DNA of 64,000 nucleotides from Rhododendron vialii. Lineage: Eukaryota > Streptophyta > Magnoliopsida > Ericales > Ericaceae. Where the stretch lies: positions 25,075,352 to 25,139,351 of the forward strand of contig NC_080562.1 in assembly GCF_030253575.1 (NCBI RefSeq), in the 5' to 3' direction. Below are positions 45,424-58,284 of this stretch, in pieces. A program made the translations under genes and the position numbers. Below the pieces are notes generated by a model that was not told the DNA's origin, searched no databases, and saw only the letters and a list, made by a program, of their open reading frames with translations. Position 1 is the first letter of the stretch; each line of letters begins with the position of its first letter.

Positions 45424-48400
45424 TCATGGGTAGTAGCGCTTCAAGAATTTGCCGTTTATGGGGCAAACTCTCAAGCCATCTTCAGCAACCAATTTGTAGG
45501 CGCCACTTGAGTAAACTTCTTGCACCACATATGGTCCATCCCACTTGGAAATGAATTTATCACCAATTTTATGAGTGGTATTAATGGGTCTTCTTACAGC
45601 AAGAACTAAGTCTCCTTTCTGAAAAGAACGAAGACGAACCTTCTTATTGAATGACTTTGACATACGGGCTTGATAGCATTCAAGACGTTGTTGTGCCTCA
45701 AGCCTCTTTTCATCAAGTGCCTCTAGTTCTTCGAGGCGCAAGCGAGCATTGTCTTCATGAGTGAGGCCTTCTTGAATGGCAATCCTTAAAGATGGAATTT
45801 AACGCTCAAGGGGCAAAACAGCTTCCACGCCGTACACTAGTGAATATGGAGTGGCTTGTGTGGGCGTTTGAAACGTGGTTCGATATGCCCAAAGTGCTTC
45901 TTCCAGTCTCTCAGGCCAATCTCTTCTTGCTTTGGCAACCACTTTCTTCAATAAGCTCCTAAGAGTCTTGTTGAATGCTTCAGCAAGACCATTTGCAGGT
46001 GGATTGTACATAATAGAAACATGTTGTTTGAAGCCAAACTTCTGACAAAGTCTAGTTAGGGCACTATTGTAGAAGGACTTTCCATTGTCAGTGATGACAT
46101 AACGCGGTACACCATATCTAAAAATGAGATGAGTATGGATGAAGTTGACGACATTTTCCTTCTTCACTTCCTTCAATGGAATGGCCTCTGCCCATTTAGA
46201 GACGTAGTCAGTCGCAGCCAAAATGTATAAGTGGCCACCAGAAGACTTTGGCAAAGGCCCCACGACATCTAGCCCCCATGCATCAAAAGGCCATGAAGCG
46301 ACAGTTGGATGGAGCAGTTCTGGTGGTTGATGTATAAAGTTGGCGTGGATTTGGCAAGCATGACATCTTTTGGCGTACTCCATGCAATCCTTGACCATGG
46401 TCAGCCAGTAGTAGCCCATCCTTTTGATTCGAAAATGAAGTTTGGGGCCAGATTGATGAGCGCCGCATATTCCAGAATGAGCTTCTTCCAGAGCTTGCTT
46501 TGCCTCATTTTCTCCAAGGCAACGGAGGAATAACCCTTCAAAAGATCAACGGTAAAGTGTGTCCTTATAGTAGATGAATCTAGGGGCGCGACGCTTCACA
46601 TCCGTTCTTTTAGGTGGATCATCAGACAATTTTCCATGTTGTAGATAATCAATGAATGGTTGGCGCCAATCCTCAGTTTCAATTTCCAAAACTGAGACGA
46701 CGTTCACTTCCCTTTCACCATTGTCTTCATCGTCAAAGATTGGCGGTATGACCCAACTTCGGCATATTGGAACGTGCGTCTCTTGGTCAGGTAAAGCAAG
46801 CATAGAAGCAAGCTTTGCAAGTGCGTCTACTTGCCTATTCTCTCCTCGCAGCACATGCTCTAGGGTGACATCACCAAGCCATGCAATCAAGCGATGTGCG
46901 TAGTTATTGAAAGGCACAAGTTCAAGCTTCCTCACTTCATAGATGTCAAGAAGCTAGTTGATGATCAACATTGAATCTCCATATACCTTGAGTTGTAAAT
47001 GCTTTACTTCAACCGCCATCTCCAGCCCAAGAATGAGAGCTTGGTACTCAGCCTCGTTATTTGAACAATTTTGTGTGAGAGTGAAAGCATATGGCAAGAC
47101 ATCTCCTTCTGGGGAAATAAATACCACACCAGCGCCTGCTCCACTTCGATGAGACGCGCCATTAAAGTACATTGTCCATGGGGGATGAACTTCGACTACC
47201 ATGACATCCTCATCTGGCAATTCTTCGGACAACTTCCACACGGCTGGTATAGGATGGTCTGCTAAGAAGTCAACTAGAGCCTGCCCTTTAACGGCTTTTT
47301 GAGGCACGTAGATGATCTCGTATTGTTGAAAAATGAGTGACCACCTTGCCAATCGATCAGAGAGGACTGGCTTTGACATGACGTATTTGATGGGATTAGC
47401 CTTGGAGATGAGATGCACTGTGTGAGCTTGAAAATAGTGCTGCATCTTTTTGATTGCAAAGACAAGGGCGAGACACATCTTCTCAATCACAGAATAGTTC
47501 AACTCATGTGGCAGCATCATTCTGCTCAAGTAATACAAGGCATTCTCTTTCCCTTCATCATTCTCTTGAGCGAGAAATGCTCCAACAGAACACTCTTGCG
47601 CAGCAATGTACAAGATTAGTGGTCGTCCAGGTACAGGGGCAGTGAGAACTGGAGGGCTCGTTAGATAGGATTTGATACTTTTGAAAGCATTGTTGCATGC
47701 TTCATCCCATTCAAACGGGGTCCCTTTCTTCATGAGGTGATTGAATGGTTGACATCGACCAGCCAAATTTGATATAAAACGACGAAGGTAAGCCAATCGT
47801 CCTTGAAGACTCTTCAGCTCATGAATATTCTGAGGTTCAGGCATTTTCTCGATAGCGTCAATTTTAGCTTGTTCAATTTCTATGCCGCGGTGGCACACAA
47901 TGAAACCAAGAAACTTTCCAGACGTAACCCCAAAAGCGCATTTTAAGGGATTCATCCTAAGTTGGTACCTTCGTAACTGTTCAAACACTTGTCTTAGATC
48001 ATGAAGATGTTCGGCTCGTCTCTTTGTCTTCATGACTAAGTCATCGACATAACACTCTACATATTTGTGAAGTACATCATCGAAAATCTTTTGCATTGCT
48101 CTTTGGTATGTGGCACCCGCATTTTTCAAGCCGAAAGGCATAACTTTGTAACAGTAGATGCCTTTAGGTGTGCGAAAAGCTGTGAACTCTTCATCTCGCG
48201 GAGCCATGCAGATTTGATTGTAGCCAGACGAACCATCCATGAATGACAAAACCTCATGTCCAGTAGTAGCATCGACCATGAGCTCAGGTATAGGAAGTGG
48301 AAAGTCATCATTCGGACAAGCATTGTTCAAATCACGAAAGTCAACACAAACTCGGATTTTCCCATTCTTCTTCTTTACTGGGACGATGCTTGAAATCCAG

Positions 48401-49072
48401 GTGGGATACTTGACTTCTCGAATGAAACCAAACTTCAATGAGTTTATTAACCTCTGCTTCAATTTTGGGAACCAAGTCAGGTCGAAAGCGTCTTTGAGAT
48501 TGCTTGACAGGTCAAATACCGTGTTTCACTGCAAGATGGTGAACAACGACTCTTGGGTCTAACCCTGGCATTTCCGTGTAATTCCAAGCAAAGACGTCTT
48601 TATACTCTCGTAGGAGTTCAATGTAAGCAATTTCTTCTCGAGGAGTGAGCGAGGCACTTATGTAGGCTGGTCGTGGGTCACCTTCAGTCCCGAGGTTGAT
48701 CTCTTTTAAATCGTCAACGGTGGACTTCACGTCTTCTTCCAATTCTTGTGGAGCATCTTCAACATCCTCCTCTTCTTGGACTTCATTACAAGAAGCTGTG
48801 ATATGGAATGAGGAAGTGAAACATCCTTCATTAAGTCCATCTTTCAAGCCCCTAGAAGGCACCTTGGTTAACACCATAGCTTGTCGCTTTACTTTCAGCA
48901 CTTCATCGTCAACTGCCACGACGAGAGTAGTATGGCGCTCCATGCGAGAGGGTATTTTACTCTTCAACTTATTATCGTCTTCTGACAGGAGAGTAGTCCT
49001 CCGTTTTGAAGCCTTCTTGATGGTAGTATTTGAGACTTCTTGATGGTAGTATTTGAGACATCCAATCGGCAA
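45424..49072 (-). pseudogene. Gypsy pol: reverse transcriptase, two RNase H domains, integrase
   Basis: Reverse transcriptase (to about 48462) has VCVDFRDLNNACP, FMDGSSGYNQI and the active site YVDDLVMKT. The normal RNase H follows with a changed start (ILYIAAQECSVGAFLAQ) but a normal end (ALVDFLADH). Next is the second, plant-type RNase H (YFNGASHRSGAGAG, NNEAEYQALILGL, YGDSMLI), diagnostic of Tat elements. Integrase keeps CHACQIHAN, DVVGPLPKS, TDNGKSF and AEAFNKTL. Stops interrupt it at 48512, 46954, 46546 and about 45799. A 1-base insertion breaks the frame near 48440 (IEV|GFIREV). Sequence is otherwise well kept, so it decayed recently. Confidence 0.9.
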
Positions 49073-52000
49073 TGTATAGACTTTCGAGGAGCATTTGATG
49101 AAGACACTCCCTTCGGTAGACTCAATCTACTATGGATAGACTCGCACAAGCTAGAGGGCGTAAGGCTTTCACTTGGCGGCCCTAATCGGCTTTGAATGGA
49201 TTTTCTCGTGCGAGACGATGAGACTACTTCATTTTGGGGTGCCAATCTGTCAAAGATTGACACTTGAGATTTCGGAGCACTTAAACAGTCGAAGACAGAT
49301 GTCTTAGATGAAACTGATGAGGTTCCTTCTTCTGTCGTGATGTAATTGCTGGTGGATTTCTTTATGAAGATGCGAGCAGGAGCAGGTGCGGTATATCCAA
49401 TGCTTGCTTGAGACTCTTTGACAGCATATCCCTTTTGCTTGAGCATCTTCTGAGTTGAGTTCAAGCCATGCATCTTTTCACCAGTCGCCTCAGGCAGAAG
49501 TTTCCCTAGAGAAGTTGAATCTTTAGGATTATGTCCAGCCTTTGCGAGAAGCTTGTAGGCATTGGGATCAAAGCCGTTTGTCCGTTGTGAAGGCAAGTAG
49601 CCATTTTCCACTATGGATGTATGCGTGGCTCGAACAAATCCTTTTAGGGGTGGAGCGACCTTGGCTTCGTTAAGGTTAGTGACTGGGAGCGTCAATCCAT
49701 CTAAGGCCGACTTCTCACCTTTCTTCACTTTTGGCACATAATGAAGTACAGGTGTCTCTTTCTTCTTTAATGCTTCCTCTACATGACGACTGATACCTTG
49801 ATCAATTTTCTGCTTCTCCTTAGTTAGAATATTGGTCTTACTAAGTTGCAAGTCATTTGCTTTGGACTGCTTATAGCTTGATGAAGAGGCAGTAGGCTCT
49901 AACTCCGTCAGCACCACATTTGCCAAGTAGAATTTAGCATCAGCAAAATGGGATTCGGCTTCGCTAAAGGGTTTATCATCAGCTACCACTTTCTTTATCA
50001 CATCATCTTTGCAGTACCTGAAGCATTGATGGAGGGTTGATGGGACGACTCCATTCTCGTGGAGCCACGGCAGCCCTAAAAGCACGTTGTAAGAAGTTTT
50101 GGCATCAATGATATGAAGTGATGCACTTGAGGTCATATCATCGATGAGCAAGTCCAGACGAATCACGCCAATAGCTCTTTGCCCCCCTTGATTGAATCCT
50201 TGGATCATAAGACGACTAGGTGCTAGTTCATCTATAGAGATGCTAAGTTCCTTCATGGTACGAAGAGGCAAGATGTTAACTGCAGATCCACCATCCAAGA
50301 GCACCCTATTAACCCTCTTTTTGCATATGTATCCAGTGACAAAGAGTGGGCGATTGTGTGTTATGTTACCAAGTAGTAAATCCTCGTCAGAGAGTGTAAT
50401 GCTTCCAATGCAAGCAAGACAATCACTGACACAACTTGTAGAGTCAGCCTTGATTGGAGTATGTTTTGGTGACTTAGGCTCTGGATCCTCAGTTTCTTCG
50501 ACATTCACAGTGTTGCATGAAGCCTCAAAAAGACCGGAGTTGCGAATTTTCTCAGGAAGGAAATCCCATAGGGTAAAAGGAGCACGCAATTTTCGGATGA
50601 GCGTGTCTTTTTGCTGATTTGAGGATATTCTCTTCGACTTCTTCCTTCTTTGTTGCCTTCTCGCACGCATCCTTTTGGGACTAGACTTTGGTATTGCAAC
50701 TTGGGGATGCTTCACACTTGATGTGTGCTTCTTCTTTTTACGAGTAACAAGGGTCCATCCTTCATCATTTGCATCCTCAACTTTTGTGTTGGTAGAGATG
50801 CTGCCCCCAAACTGTTGAATAGAAGGGCATCGCACTACTTCAATGGGATCAAATGACCCAAATTGAATCTTCACCCTTGGTGACGCTTTAGGCTGAAGAG
50901 TGTCATTTTGTAGAGTAACTACAGTCTGATTTGTAGCTACAGTTTCATTTTCTTCCTCCAAGACAATCTTCCCTTGGCTAGCGAGCTCTACTATCTTCTC
51001 TTTAAAGACGAAGCACCATTGATTGGGGTGGCTAACCAAGCAGTGGTACTTGCAATAATTTGGATCATTCACCTTGTTAGCCTCATCAGGTCGTTTCATC
51101 TCCGGGAGCTCAATGAGTTTTAGATCCAGCAATTGATCAAACATTGAAGGGACCTCTGAATCTGGAAACGGATACACCTTTTCCTGCATCTCTTTTAACG
51201 TGAGCCTCATTTTCTCCTTCACCTGTGGAGGAGAAAACTTCTCTACTTGCTTTGTCTTAGGTCTAGTAGAGATTTTGAAGGGTGCAACATTCACTATCAT
51301 GGAATCCTTCTTTTCTCCTTTGACTATGGGTTTGCCTCTTTTATGAATGTCTGGCTTATTTCCTACGGTGCGAGAATCTTGCGTTTTGCGAGAGTCTTGT
51401 ACTTGTAGGCCTTGCCTTCCATTTGTTGCAATGGTGAGTTCCATGTCATGAGCTCGAGACGCTAACTCTTCAAAGGTTTTAGGCAGGATTCCTTGACGAA
51501 TGTATTGTAAATCCCATTGCATGCCTTTGATGCACATCGCGATTCCAGAAGTTTCAGACAGTCTATCCTTACAGTTTAGACTCACGTGCCGCCATCTATT
51601 GATGTAATCAATGACAAGTTCATCCTTCCATTGGCGAGCATTCGTAAGCTCGAACATACTGACAATACGGCGAGTGCTGTAAAAGCGGTTAAGAAATTCT
51701 TGTTCCAGCTGCTCCTAACTTTCAATCGTGCCAGACTCAAGGTCGCAATACCAGTCGAAAGTATTGCCTTTGATCGTTTGAACAAACTGCTTGACGAGAA
51801 GATCACCATCAGTTCCAGCATTGCTACACGTTTCAACAAAATGGGCAATGTGCTGTTTTGGATTGCCCTTGCTATCAAATTGCTGAAACTTTGGTGGTTG
51901 ATAACCAGTAGGCATCTTCAAAAGGTCAATCCTTCTGGTATAAGGCTTAGCATAAGTAGAAGAAGATTTTGGCACCTCATTGTACTTCTGCTTGATGGTG

Positions 52001-52862
52001 CCTAAAATGAAATCCTTTAGTTGGTCCATGGGAATCGAACCTTCACTAGAAAGCGCGAACGCTTCAGGTACCTCCTTTTGTTTACGCGAGGACTCAACTC
52101 GACTTGAATCCCCTTTACTTTCTACTTTGCTCTTGAGGTATGCGATTTCAACATCACGTTCTTCTAGGGTTTTGGACATTCCCTCAACCACTTTGGCCAG
52201 GCTAGCGACTTGTTCTTCTAGGCTGACTGCATTTGTTGTCATAACATCCATGACTGAAGAACTGGTAGTCTTGGTGGGGGCATTAAATTTTGACTGAGGA
52301 GTGCTTTTAAAAGAGTCAGAATCAGAACTCCAACCGCTTAAATAGCCATCTTCCAGATTCTTCTGAATTTCTGAACCAGACTTCTGAGGCATAGAAGGAT
52401 TTTCAATGTCGGTTGCCACATCCTTCATTGCTTCTATGGTAGAAACCACATCCCTTCCTTCTGGTGAGCTTGGCGGTGCTTTCGGTAGATCAACCTTAGA
52501 CTCGGGATTTAATCTTGGTGAGCTTGGCGGCGCTTTTGGTAATTCAGCCTCAGACTCGGGATTTAATTTTGGTGAGCTTGGTGGTGCCTTTGGTATATCA
52601 GCCTCAAATGTGGGATTTGATTTAAACAAAAGTGAGGCCTGGGCAGTATCCGTAGCGACAACCTTCACCTTGCTTCGAGTTGTTGGACCAACACTTTTGA
52701 TGTGAGATCCAGAGCCAGATTTGGTAGTGGCAACCTTTACCTTGCTTCGAAATGTTGCACCAACACCTTTAGCATGAAATCCAGAGCCAGTTTTTGAAGT
52801 GGTTGAAGACTTGGAGTGTGCAATCGGAGCTTGAGGAGCTTTTGAATGGGCAGTCTTAGGAG
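48964..52862 (-). pseudogene. Gypsy gag-protease with a single nonsense codon
   Basis: ATG 52862 starts MAPKTAHSKAP. A basic N-terminal part holds two 24-aa repeats ending SKVKV and three 18-aa repeats of the PKAPPSSP type. A coiled coil and the retrotransposon gag core follow ([34 protein letters not shown]). After gag come [15 protein letters not shown], a Cys/His motif usual in these elements, and the protease [12 protein letters not shown]. One TAG (51715-51717), in place of an expected Trp codon, interrupts an otherwise continuous frame of about 1300 codons. A 23-bp tandem duplication (49013-49058) shifts the frame before pol. Confidence 0.9.
49013..49058. repeat. 23-bp tandem duplication at the gag-pro/pol boundary
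   Basis: CTTCTTGATGGTAGTATTTG plus AGA occurs twice head to tail (49013-49035 and 49036-49058). Because 23 is not a multiple of three it shifts the frame. Confidence 0.92.
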
Positions 52863-52936
52863 CCATTGAGAGTTTGTTGATTTGTTGAAGAGAAGAGATG
52901 AGAGGCAGAGATTGTCCCACCGGGCGTGCCAAAATC

Positions 52937-53710
52937 TGTTGAATGACAAATTTCGAGTCTACGAAAAAGACGGGAAAAATGATGAACGAGAGTCAATTTT
53001 ATTGATGTATCAAAACTAGGGTTACAATCTCTGATAAATTTCTAAAAGAAAATAATCCTCTGATTCTTCTCTTCAGTTGTTGTTGAAACGAGAGCTTGAT
53101 GCTTATTCTCGGATCGAATGGCGAAATCTTCTCCAATGTTTGTGAAGAAGATGATGATCTAGGTTGAACCTTCTTCGGAGCTTTGTAGCTTTTATCTGAA
53201 AGAACCTTCTTGTTGGATTTGGACTTGAGACTTGAGGAATTCTGAAGGGCTTTGAGGCTTTGATCTTCAGAGCTCTGGAGTTGGATGCTTGAATGTTTAT
53301 TTTAAAATATGAGATGAGAGCACCTCTATTTATAGAGATGTAGGATGGAGAGTCATGACCATCTCTACCTCCTTCATATTTATCTTCCTAATTATTTCTT
53401 TATTTAACATAAAAGAAATAATTATATAACTTGATAATTATCCTTCTTCCTTTTATTTTAAGAAAGACAATTATAAAGAGAAATACAATTATTATTTTAT
53501 CAAGTGGCTTAATTTGATTGGCCGAACTTAATAAAAATAATATCTGCATCACATCGACACGTGGCACCATCTGATTGGTCCATTCGCATCATTTTAACTT
53601 TTGACCTAAAGACACTTGGCAACATTAGATAGGCCATTTATTGTGCCCTATTTGTCAGGTCCCGCAACACGTGGCAACTTGCGATTAGTTGAAAATTTTA
53701 CATGCCTACA
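52937..53710 (-). repeat. Gypsy 5' LTR
   Basis: 774 bp, the same length as its partner, with about 15 visible differences. Confidence 0.93.
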
Positions 53711-53715
53711 CACAC

Positions 53716-56509
53716 CATCTCTTCTTTTCCTCTCTCAATAAAGTCAACAGATTGCTTCATGTAGATTTCTTCATTTAAGTCATAATGAAGAAATGCAGTT
53801 TTCATATCTAACTACTCAAGGAAAAGATTTTCAGTAGCAACTAAATTCAACACCACTTTGATAGTGATGTGCTTCACAACTGGGGAAAATATCTCTGTAT
53901 AATGGATCCCTTGCTTCTGTTGAAAGCCCTTTACTACCAATCTAGCCTTGTACCTCTTCTTACCATCACTTTCTTGCTTAATCCGAAAAACCCATTTATT
54001 GTGCAAAGCCTTCTTTCCTGCGGGAAGAGTAGCCAAATCTCAAGTTTCGTTGGAGTAAAGAGAATTCATCTCATCCTACATTGCATGTTCCCACTTGACT
54101 GACTCACTAACCTGCAAAGCCTTATCATAGCACTTTGGTTCTCCACTGTCTGTCAAAAGCAAGTAATCTAACGATGAAAGGTACTTGGGATTAGGTTTGG
54201 GTACCCTGGTTGACCTCCTCAAATCTCTGACCGGTGAGTTAGACTCTGTCTCTGGAATTGCCTCATCTGAAATTGTCCCATTTGTCCTACTAAAACTTGG
54301 CTCAACCCTTCTGTCATCTGAAAGATCCTCTAACCCAAAGTACTTTGAAGTGTCCCCATCTGTAGTGTCACTCCCACTGTTCTGTTTGTTGTCCCTGTCT
54401 TCGTACATTACCCTTTCATTAAATACAACGTCCCTGCTTCTGATTATCTTCCTGTTTTTATAATAAAAAAATTGATAACCAAATTCATCACCGCCATACC
54501 CAATGACGTACACTTCTGCGATTTAGGATCAAGCTTATCCCTTTCCTTATTGCTAGTATGCACATAAGACACGCAACCAAAAACCCGTAAATATGAAAGA
54601 GTTATCTCTTTGTCACTCCAAACCTCTTCCGGTATCCAAAAGTTCAACGGAACTGATGGCCCAAGATTGATCAAACTGCATCTGCCCAAAACTCCTTAGG
54701 CAAACCTGCGTGTATCCGCATACTCCTCGCACACTCAGTCAAAGTCCTATTCATCCTTTATGTGATGACATTATGCTGCGGAGTCCTTGGAGGTGTTCTC
54801 TCTAAACGAATCCCATAAAGAGCGTAGGCTTTCTTGAACACACCCAACTCATACTCTCCGCCATTATCAGACCTCAACCGCTTCACTTTCAAATCTGTTT
54901 CATTCTCAACCATGACTTTCCACTTCTTGAAGACCTCAAAGTTCTCTGACTTCTGCTTCATGAAAATACCCATACCTTCCTCGAGTGATCGTTGACAAAA
55001 GTAACGTAGTAGTAAAAACCGCCAAGAGAACGCACAGTAGCTGGACCCTAAAGATCTGTATGGACAAGTTCTAGTTTCTAAGCTTTGGGAGGCTTGCCGC
55101 CTTTCTGAAAGCTAACTCGTTTCTATTTGCCGAAGATGCAATCCACACAAATGTCAATATCCACTGACTCTAACCCTGGTAGCTTCCCATTAGCCTGCAA
55201 AACCTTCATTCTCTTCTCACTCATATGTCCCGATCTATTGTGCCACAGATCTGAACCTTTCTTGCTGTCTGCAACTACAAGTGTATCACTACCATGTGAA
55301 GTCAAGTAAAGTGAAGCAGCTTTCTTCCCTTTCGCCACCACCATGGTACTGCTGGAGACTTTCCACATGTTTTCTGTGAATGTCGATGTATAACCCGCTG
55401 CTGCAAGCTGCCCAACCGAAACAAGATTCAAACACCATTTGAACCCCTGCATAGTAATCTGAACATCACCTCTTCCCACAATAGTACACGACTGATCGTC
55501 ACCCAAGTATACTTTCCCAAAATCCCCTACTACATAGTTCTGCAGAACCTCTCTGTTAGCAGTGGCGTGGAATGAGGCCCCCGAATCAATAACCCATGAA
55601 TCGGTGTCGCTGTCAAGAGTAAGAATAAGTGCATCGTGCATAACATGAGCCTCCTGCTCATCCTTATTCTTCTTCAGTGCTTTGCAAGTTGATGACATAT
55701 GGCCTGTCTGACCCCAATTCCAACATTCACCTTTAATGGGCCGAACTTGGAAAGCCTGAGATTTACCCTGATTTCCCTTGCTGCCCTTTGACTTCGACCT
55801 GTTTCTGTTCTGATCCTGACTAACCTTACTCTGGCTTCTGCCCTTCCGCTGTTGAAAACTTAAGGCTGAACCCGAAGTGCCTGAACTTGAACAATCAATC
55901 GAATTTCTTCTGACCTCCTCGGTCAAAATTAAACTAACAACCTCACTCAGTTTCAATTTTTCTTTCCCAGCCGAATTACTTATTGCAGTAACCGTACCTT
56001 GCCAGGTCTCTGGCAATTGAGACAGAATTAACAACGCTTGAACCTTATCATCAAACTCGATATTGATAGACGTAAGTTGATCAACAATCGTATTGAACTC
56101 ACTGAGGTGTGACATAAGGGAAACCCTTTCTGCCATTGACAGGTTGAAAAGTTTTTTCATAAGATGTACTTTATTCGCAGCAGACGGTTGCTTGTACATC
56201 TTAGATAGCGCTTCCATAAGATCCTTCGTCGTTTTCTCCTTCAATATGTTGTGGGCGACATGCCTTAGAAAGGGAAAGACGAATAACTCCTAACGCCTTT
56301 CTGTCAAGAACATTCCAATCCGCATCTTTTTCTTCAGTCCTATTTCCCTTCGCTTTACCCTCCAACGGACGGTAAAGATCCTTTTGATACAGATAGTCAT
56401 CTATCTGCGTCTTCCAGTATGCGAAGTCTGACCCGTCAAACTTTGCTATCTTCTGACTACCTTCTTCAGAACCCATAGCTCCCACTGAAACCCTAGGCTG
56501 CCCGAACAA
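53716..56509 (-). pseudogene. Copia gag, protease, integrase and 5' part of reverse transcriptase
   Basis: Gag starts MGSEEGSQKIAKFDGSDFAY (within 56201-56509), and a frameshift follows near 56280. The next frame (55123-56244) carries the gag body and a zinc knuckle CWNWGQTGHMSSTC, in which the second cysteine is tryptophan. It also holds the protease DSGASFHATA and the pre-integrase LWHNRSGHMSEKRM. Integrase pieces (54758-54973 and 54444-54689) include RSDNGGEYE and are separated by stops. The start of reverse transcriptase (53812-54036) reads NKWVFRIKQESDG and ARLVVKGFQQKQG. It ends at the gypsy insertion in the codons for EEMVC. Confidence 0.85.
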
Positions 56510-56567
56510 GATTAAACCCTAACCTGTCGAACAAAACCCTACCGCAACCTACGGCTCTGATACCAGT

Positions 56568-56992
56568 TGTTAGGAATTGAACTCCTTGTTCAACTCACAA
56601 TGCCCTATGGATCTTGGAAATTATGATCACAGAAATCGCAAGTAGACAGAAATAATAGTGTGTAACGGAAAAAAAAAGAAAGAACACAAGATATACGTGG
56701 AAAACCTCAACGCGAGGAAAAACCATGGGAGCCACACCAGTCCACACTATGAAATTGAATCAAGAGTACAAGTCTTCTCGCAATCTCTTTGAGACCTGCG
56801 TTTTCTCTTGCCTCTCTTTGTTTTTCTCTAAAAATACGTTAACCTAATTACATACAAATTGCAGTGTAAAATAGGTCGGATCCTATGTGAAAATTACATC
56901 ACAAGTCTTTGAAATATCATTTTGTTCCGTGGGGGCTCTGCCCCCACACCCCTGAGCTAAAACATAGTTGAAGGTGGTTTGCAACCCTAACA
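56568..56992 (-). repeat. Copia 5' LTR
   Basis: About 425 bp. The minus-strand primer-binding site follows at 56553-56565. Confidence 0.9.
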
Positions 56993-57480
56993 GTAATCAT
57001 GAGTAAGATTGCTTAATTCGAGGAAATTAATGAAGTGAGATACAGAGCTATGTTGGTCGAGGAGGATAGGAACATGGATTAACCAATGTAGGAGATAATT
57101 AAAGATATGTGGTCCCATCTCATCATTCATCATTCCTAGCATTCGCTTCTCTTTAATTCTTTGATAACAAGCGTACTACCATAGCATGGAATTCTATTAT
57201 TTCGTTGACCCCGTATTATTTATGATCGGTCTTCAATGTAAAAGTTTTAATGAAGAATGTTTAAGCATGAAAAGAAGTTTGAAAGCTTCTTTTTAATTTT
57301 TTATATTTAACTTTCGATATTTTGCAAAGTGTATGACAAAAGAAGAAGAAGAAAATAACTTTTTTTTAGAAGAACGCCACATAGGAGAAGGATGAAGAAG
57401 AATGCTCGATTTCATTTTTGAAAACTACATTTGCTTAGTATATAGTATAGATTTCATTCCGTTTCAGTCTTGGCTTAAAT
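56993..57480. other. Intergenic sequence right of the copia element
   Basis: No gene or repeat was recognised. Confidence 0.4.
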
Positions 57481-57484
57481 CTCA

Positions 57485-58260
57485 TTGCAAATCCCCTTTT
57501 TCCCATATGTCGGGTATCCAGTGGCCCATCATCTTCCCGTTTTGGGACGTTGGACCGTGTGGCTTAATCGCCACAAACATCATTTCCAATCTAATTCCAC
57601 TTTGAACAATCTGGATTCTAGATTTTTTACCCCTCAAGATGTGCTGGTCCGTGCCACCGAATATATTCTTCACTATGCCAAGTCTGCTCAAGGGAATGGT
57701 GAAAAGTTGGTTGGATGGGATCCCCTACTCGTCGGATTAGTTGAGGTTAACACGGATGGAGGAGTTGATCGTCACGGTTCTACAGTTGCGGGGGGTCTAA
57801 TTAGAGATCATAACGGGAATTTTCTGGCAAGTTTTCAACGCCATATTGGCTTGCGCTTCGCTCTGGCAACAGAGTTATGGGGTGTGATAGGATGGATCAA
57901 CTCTAGCCAAAGAACACAATTTGTCCCTGATCGAAATCAGTTTGGATAACACTTCTATTGTTAAAATTAATCCTTAAGGGTCAACACAACTGCTATTCAT
58001 ATCCTTTTTACAACTTGATTGGTGAATGCATGTGGCTCTTACCACAATTCCAGTCGGTGGAGCTGAGATATGATCCACGAGAATCGAACAAAAGTGCGGA
58101 CTTGTTGGCAAAAGAAGTTCTAATTAAATATGTCGTTGGGTTTAATTTCTCTCTGTTGCCCCCGTTGTATTGTTATTTCAATTACAAGAAGATTTTGTAT
58201 GGGTTATGTAATCCATTTATTTTTTAATTCGTAATAGAAATCGTATTTTTTGCACGCAAA
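57485..58260 (+). pseudogene. LINE RNase H domain and 3' end
   Basis: The frame reads VEVNTDGGVDRHGSTVAGGL then RDHNGNFLASFQRHIG, the start of the RNase H domain of plant L1-type LINEs (first aspartate in NTDGG). A frameshift near 57890 follows ATELWGVI. Another frame gives VELRYDPRESNKSADLLAKE, the domain end. The sequence then runs through LLPPLYCYFNYKK into an A-rich tail at about 58256-58284. The polymerase part is missing, so this is a 5'-truncated, decayed LINE in plus orientation. Confidence 0.75.
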
Positions 58261-58284
58261 AAAAAAGAAAAGAGAAAAGAAAAG

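Larger units (their letters stand above)
38903..53710 (-). mobile_element. Tat-lineage Ty3/gypsy retrotransposon nested in the copia element
   Basis: Two LTRs of 774 bp (38903-39676 and 52937-53710) flank the interior, and CACAC stands on both sides (38898-38902 and 53711-53715). Removing the insert and one CACAC restores the copia reverse-transcriptase frame. By eye the LTRs differ at about 15 positions, or about 2 percent, so insertion is fairly recent. The primer-binding region reads TTTTGGCACGCCCGGTGGG on the minus strand, beside the 5' LTR; a purine tract TCGAGGGGACATC lies beside the 3' LTR. A second RNase H after the normal one marks the Tat lineage. The element is 14.8 kb, partly because of an extra antisense gene. 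Confidence 0.93.
37228..56992 (-). mobile_element. Ty1/copia retrotransposon, interrupted by a gypsy element
   Basis: Two LTRs (37228-37650 and 56568-56992) start TGTTAGG and end CCTAACA. The primer-binding site next to the right LTR reads TGGTATCAGAGCC on the minus strand (56553-56565), the initiator-Met tRNA type. A purine tract (AAGTGGGAGAT) lies inside the left LTR. Order on the minus strand is gag, protease, integrase, reverse transcriptase, RNase H, as in copia. Subtracting the nested gypsy insertion leaves about 4.95 kb, a normal copia length. The LTRs differ clearly more than those of the gypsy element. The five bases outside each LTR (TTGCA and GTAAT) do not match. Confidence 0.9.
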
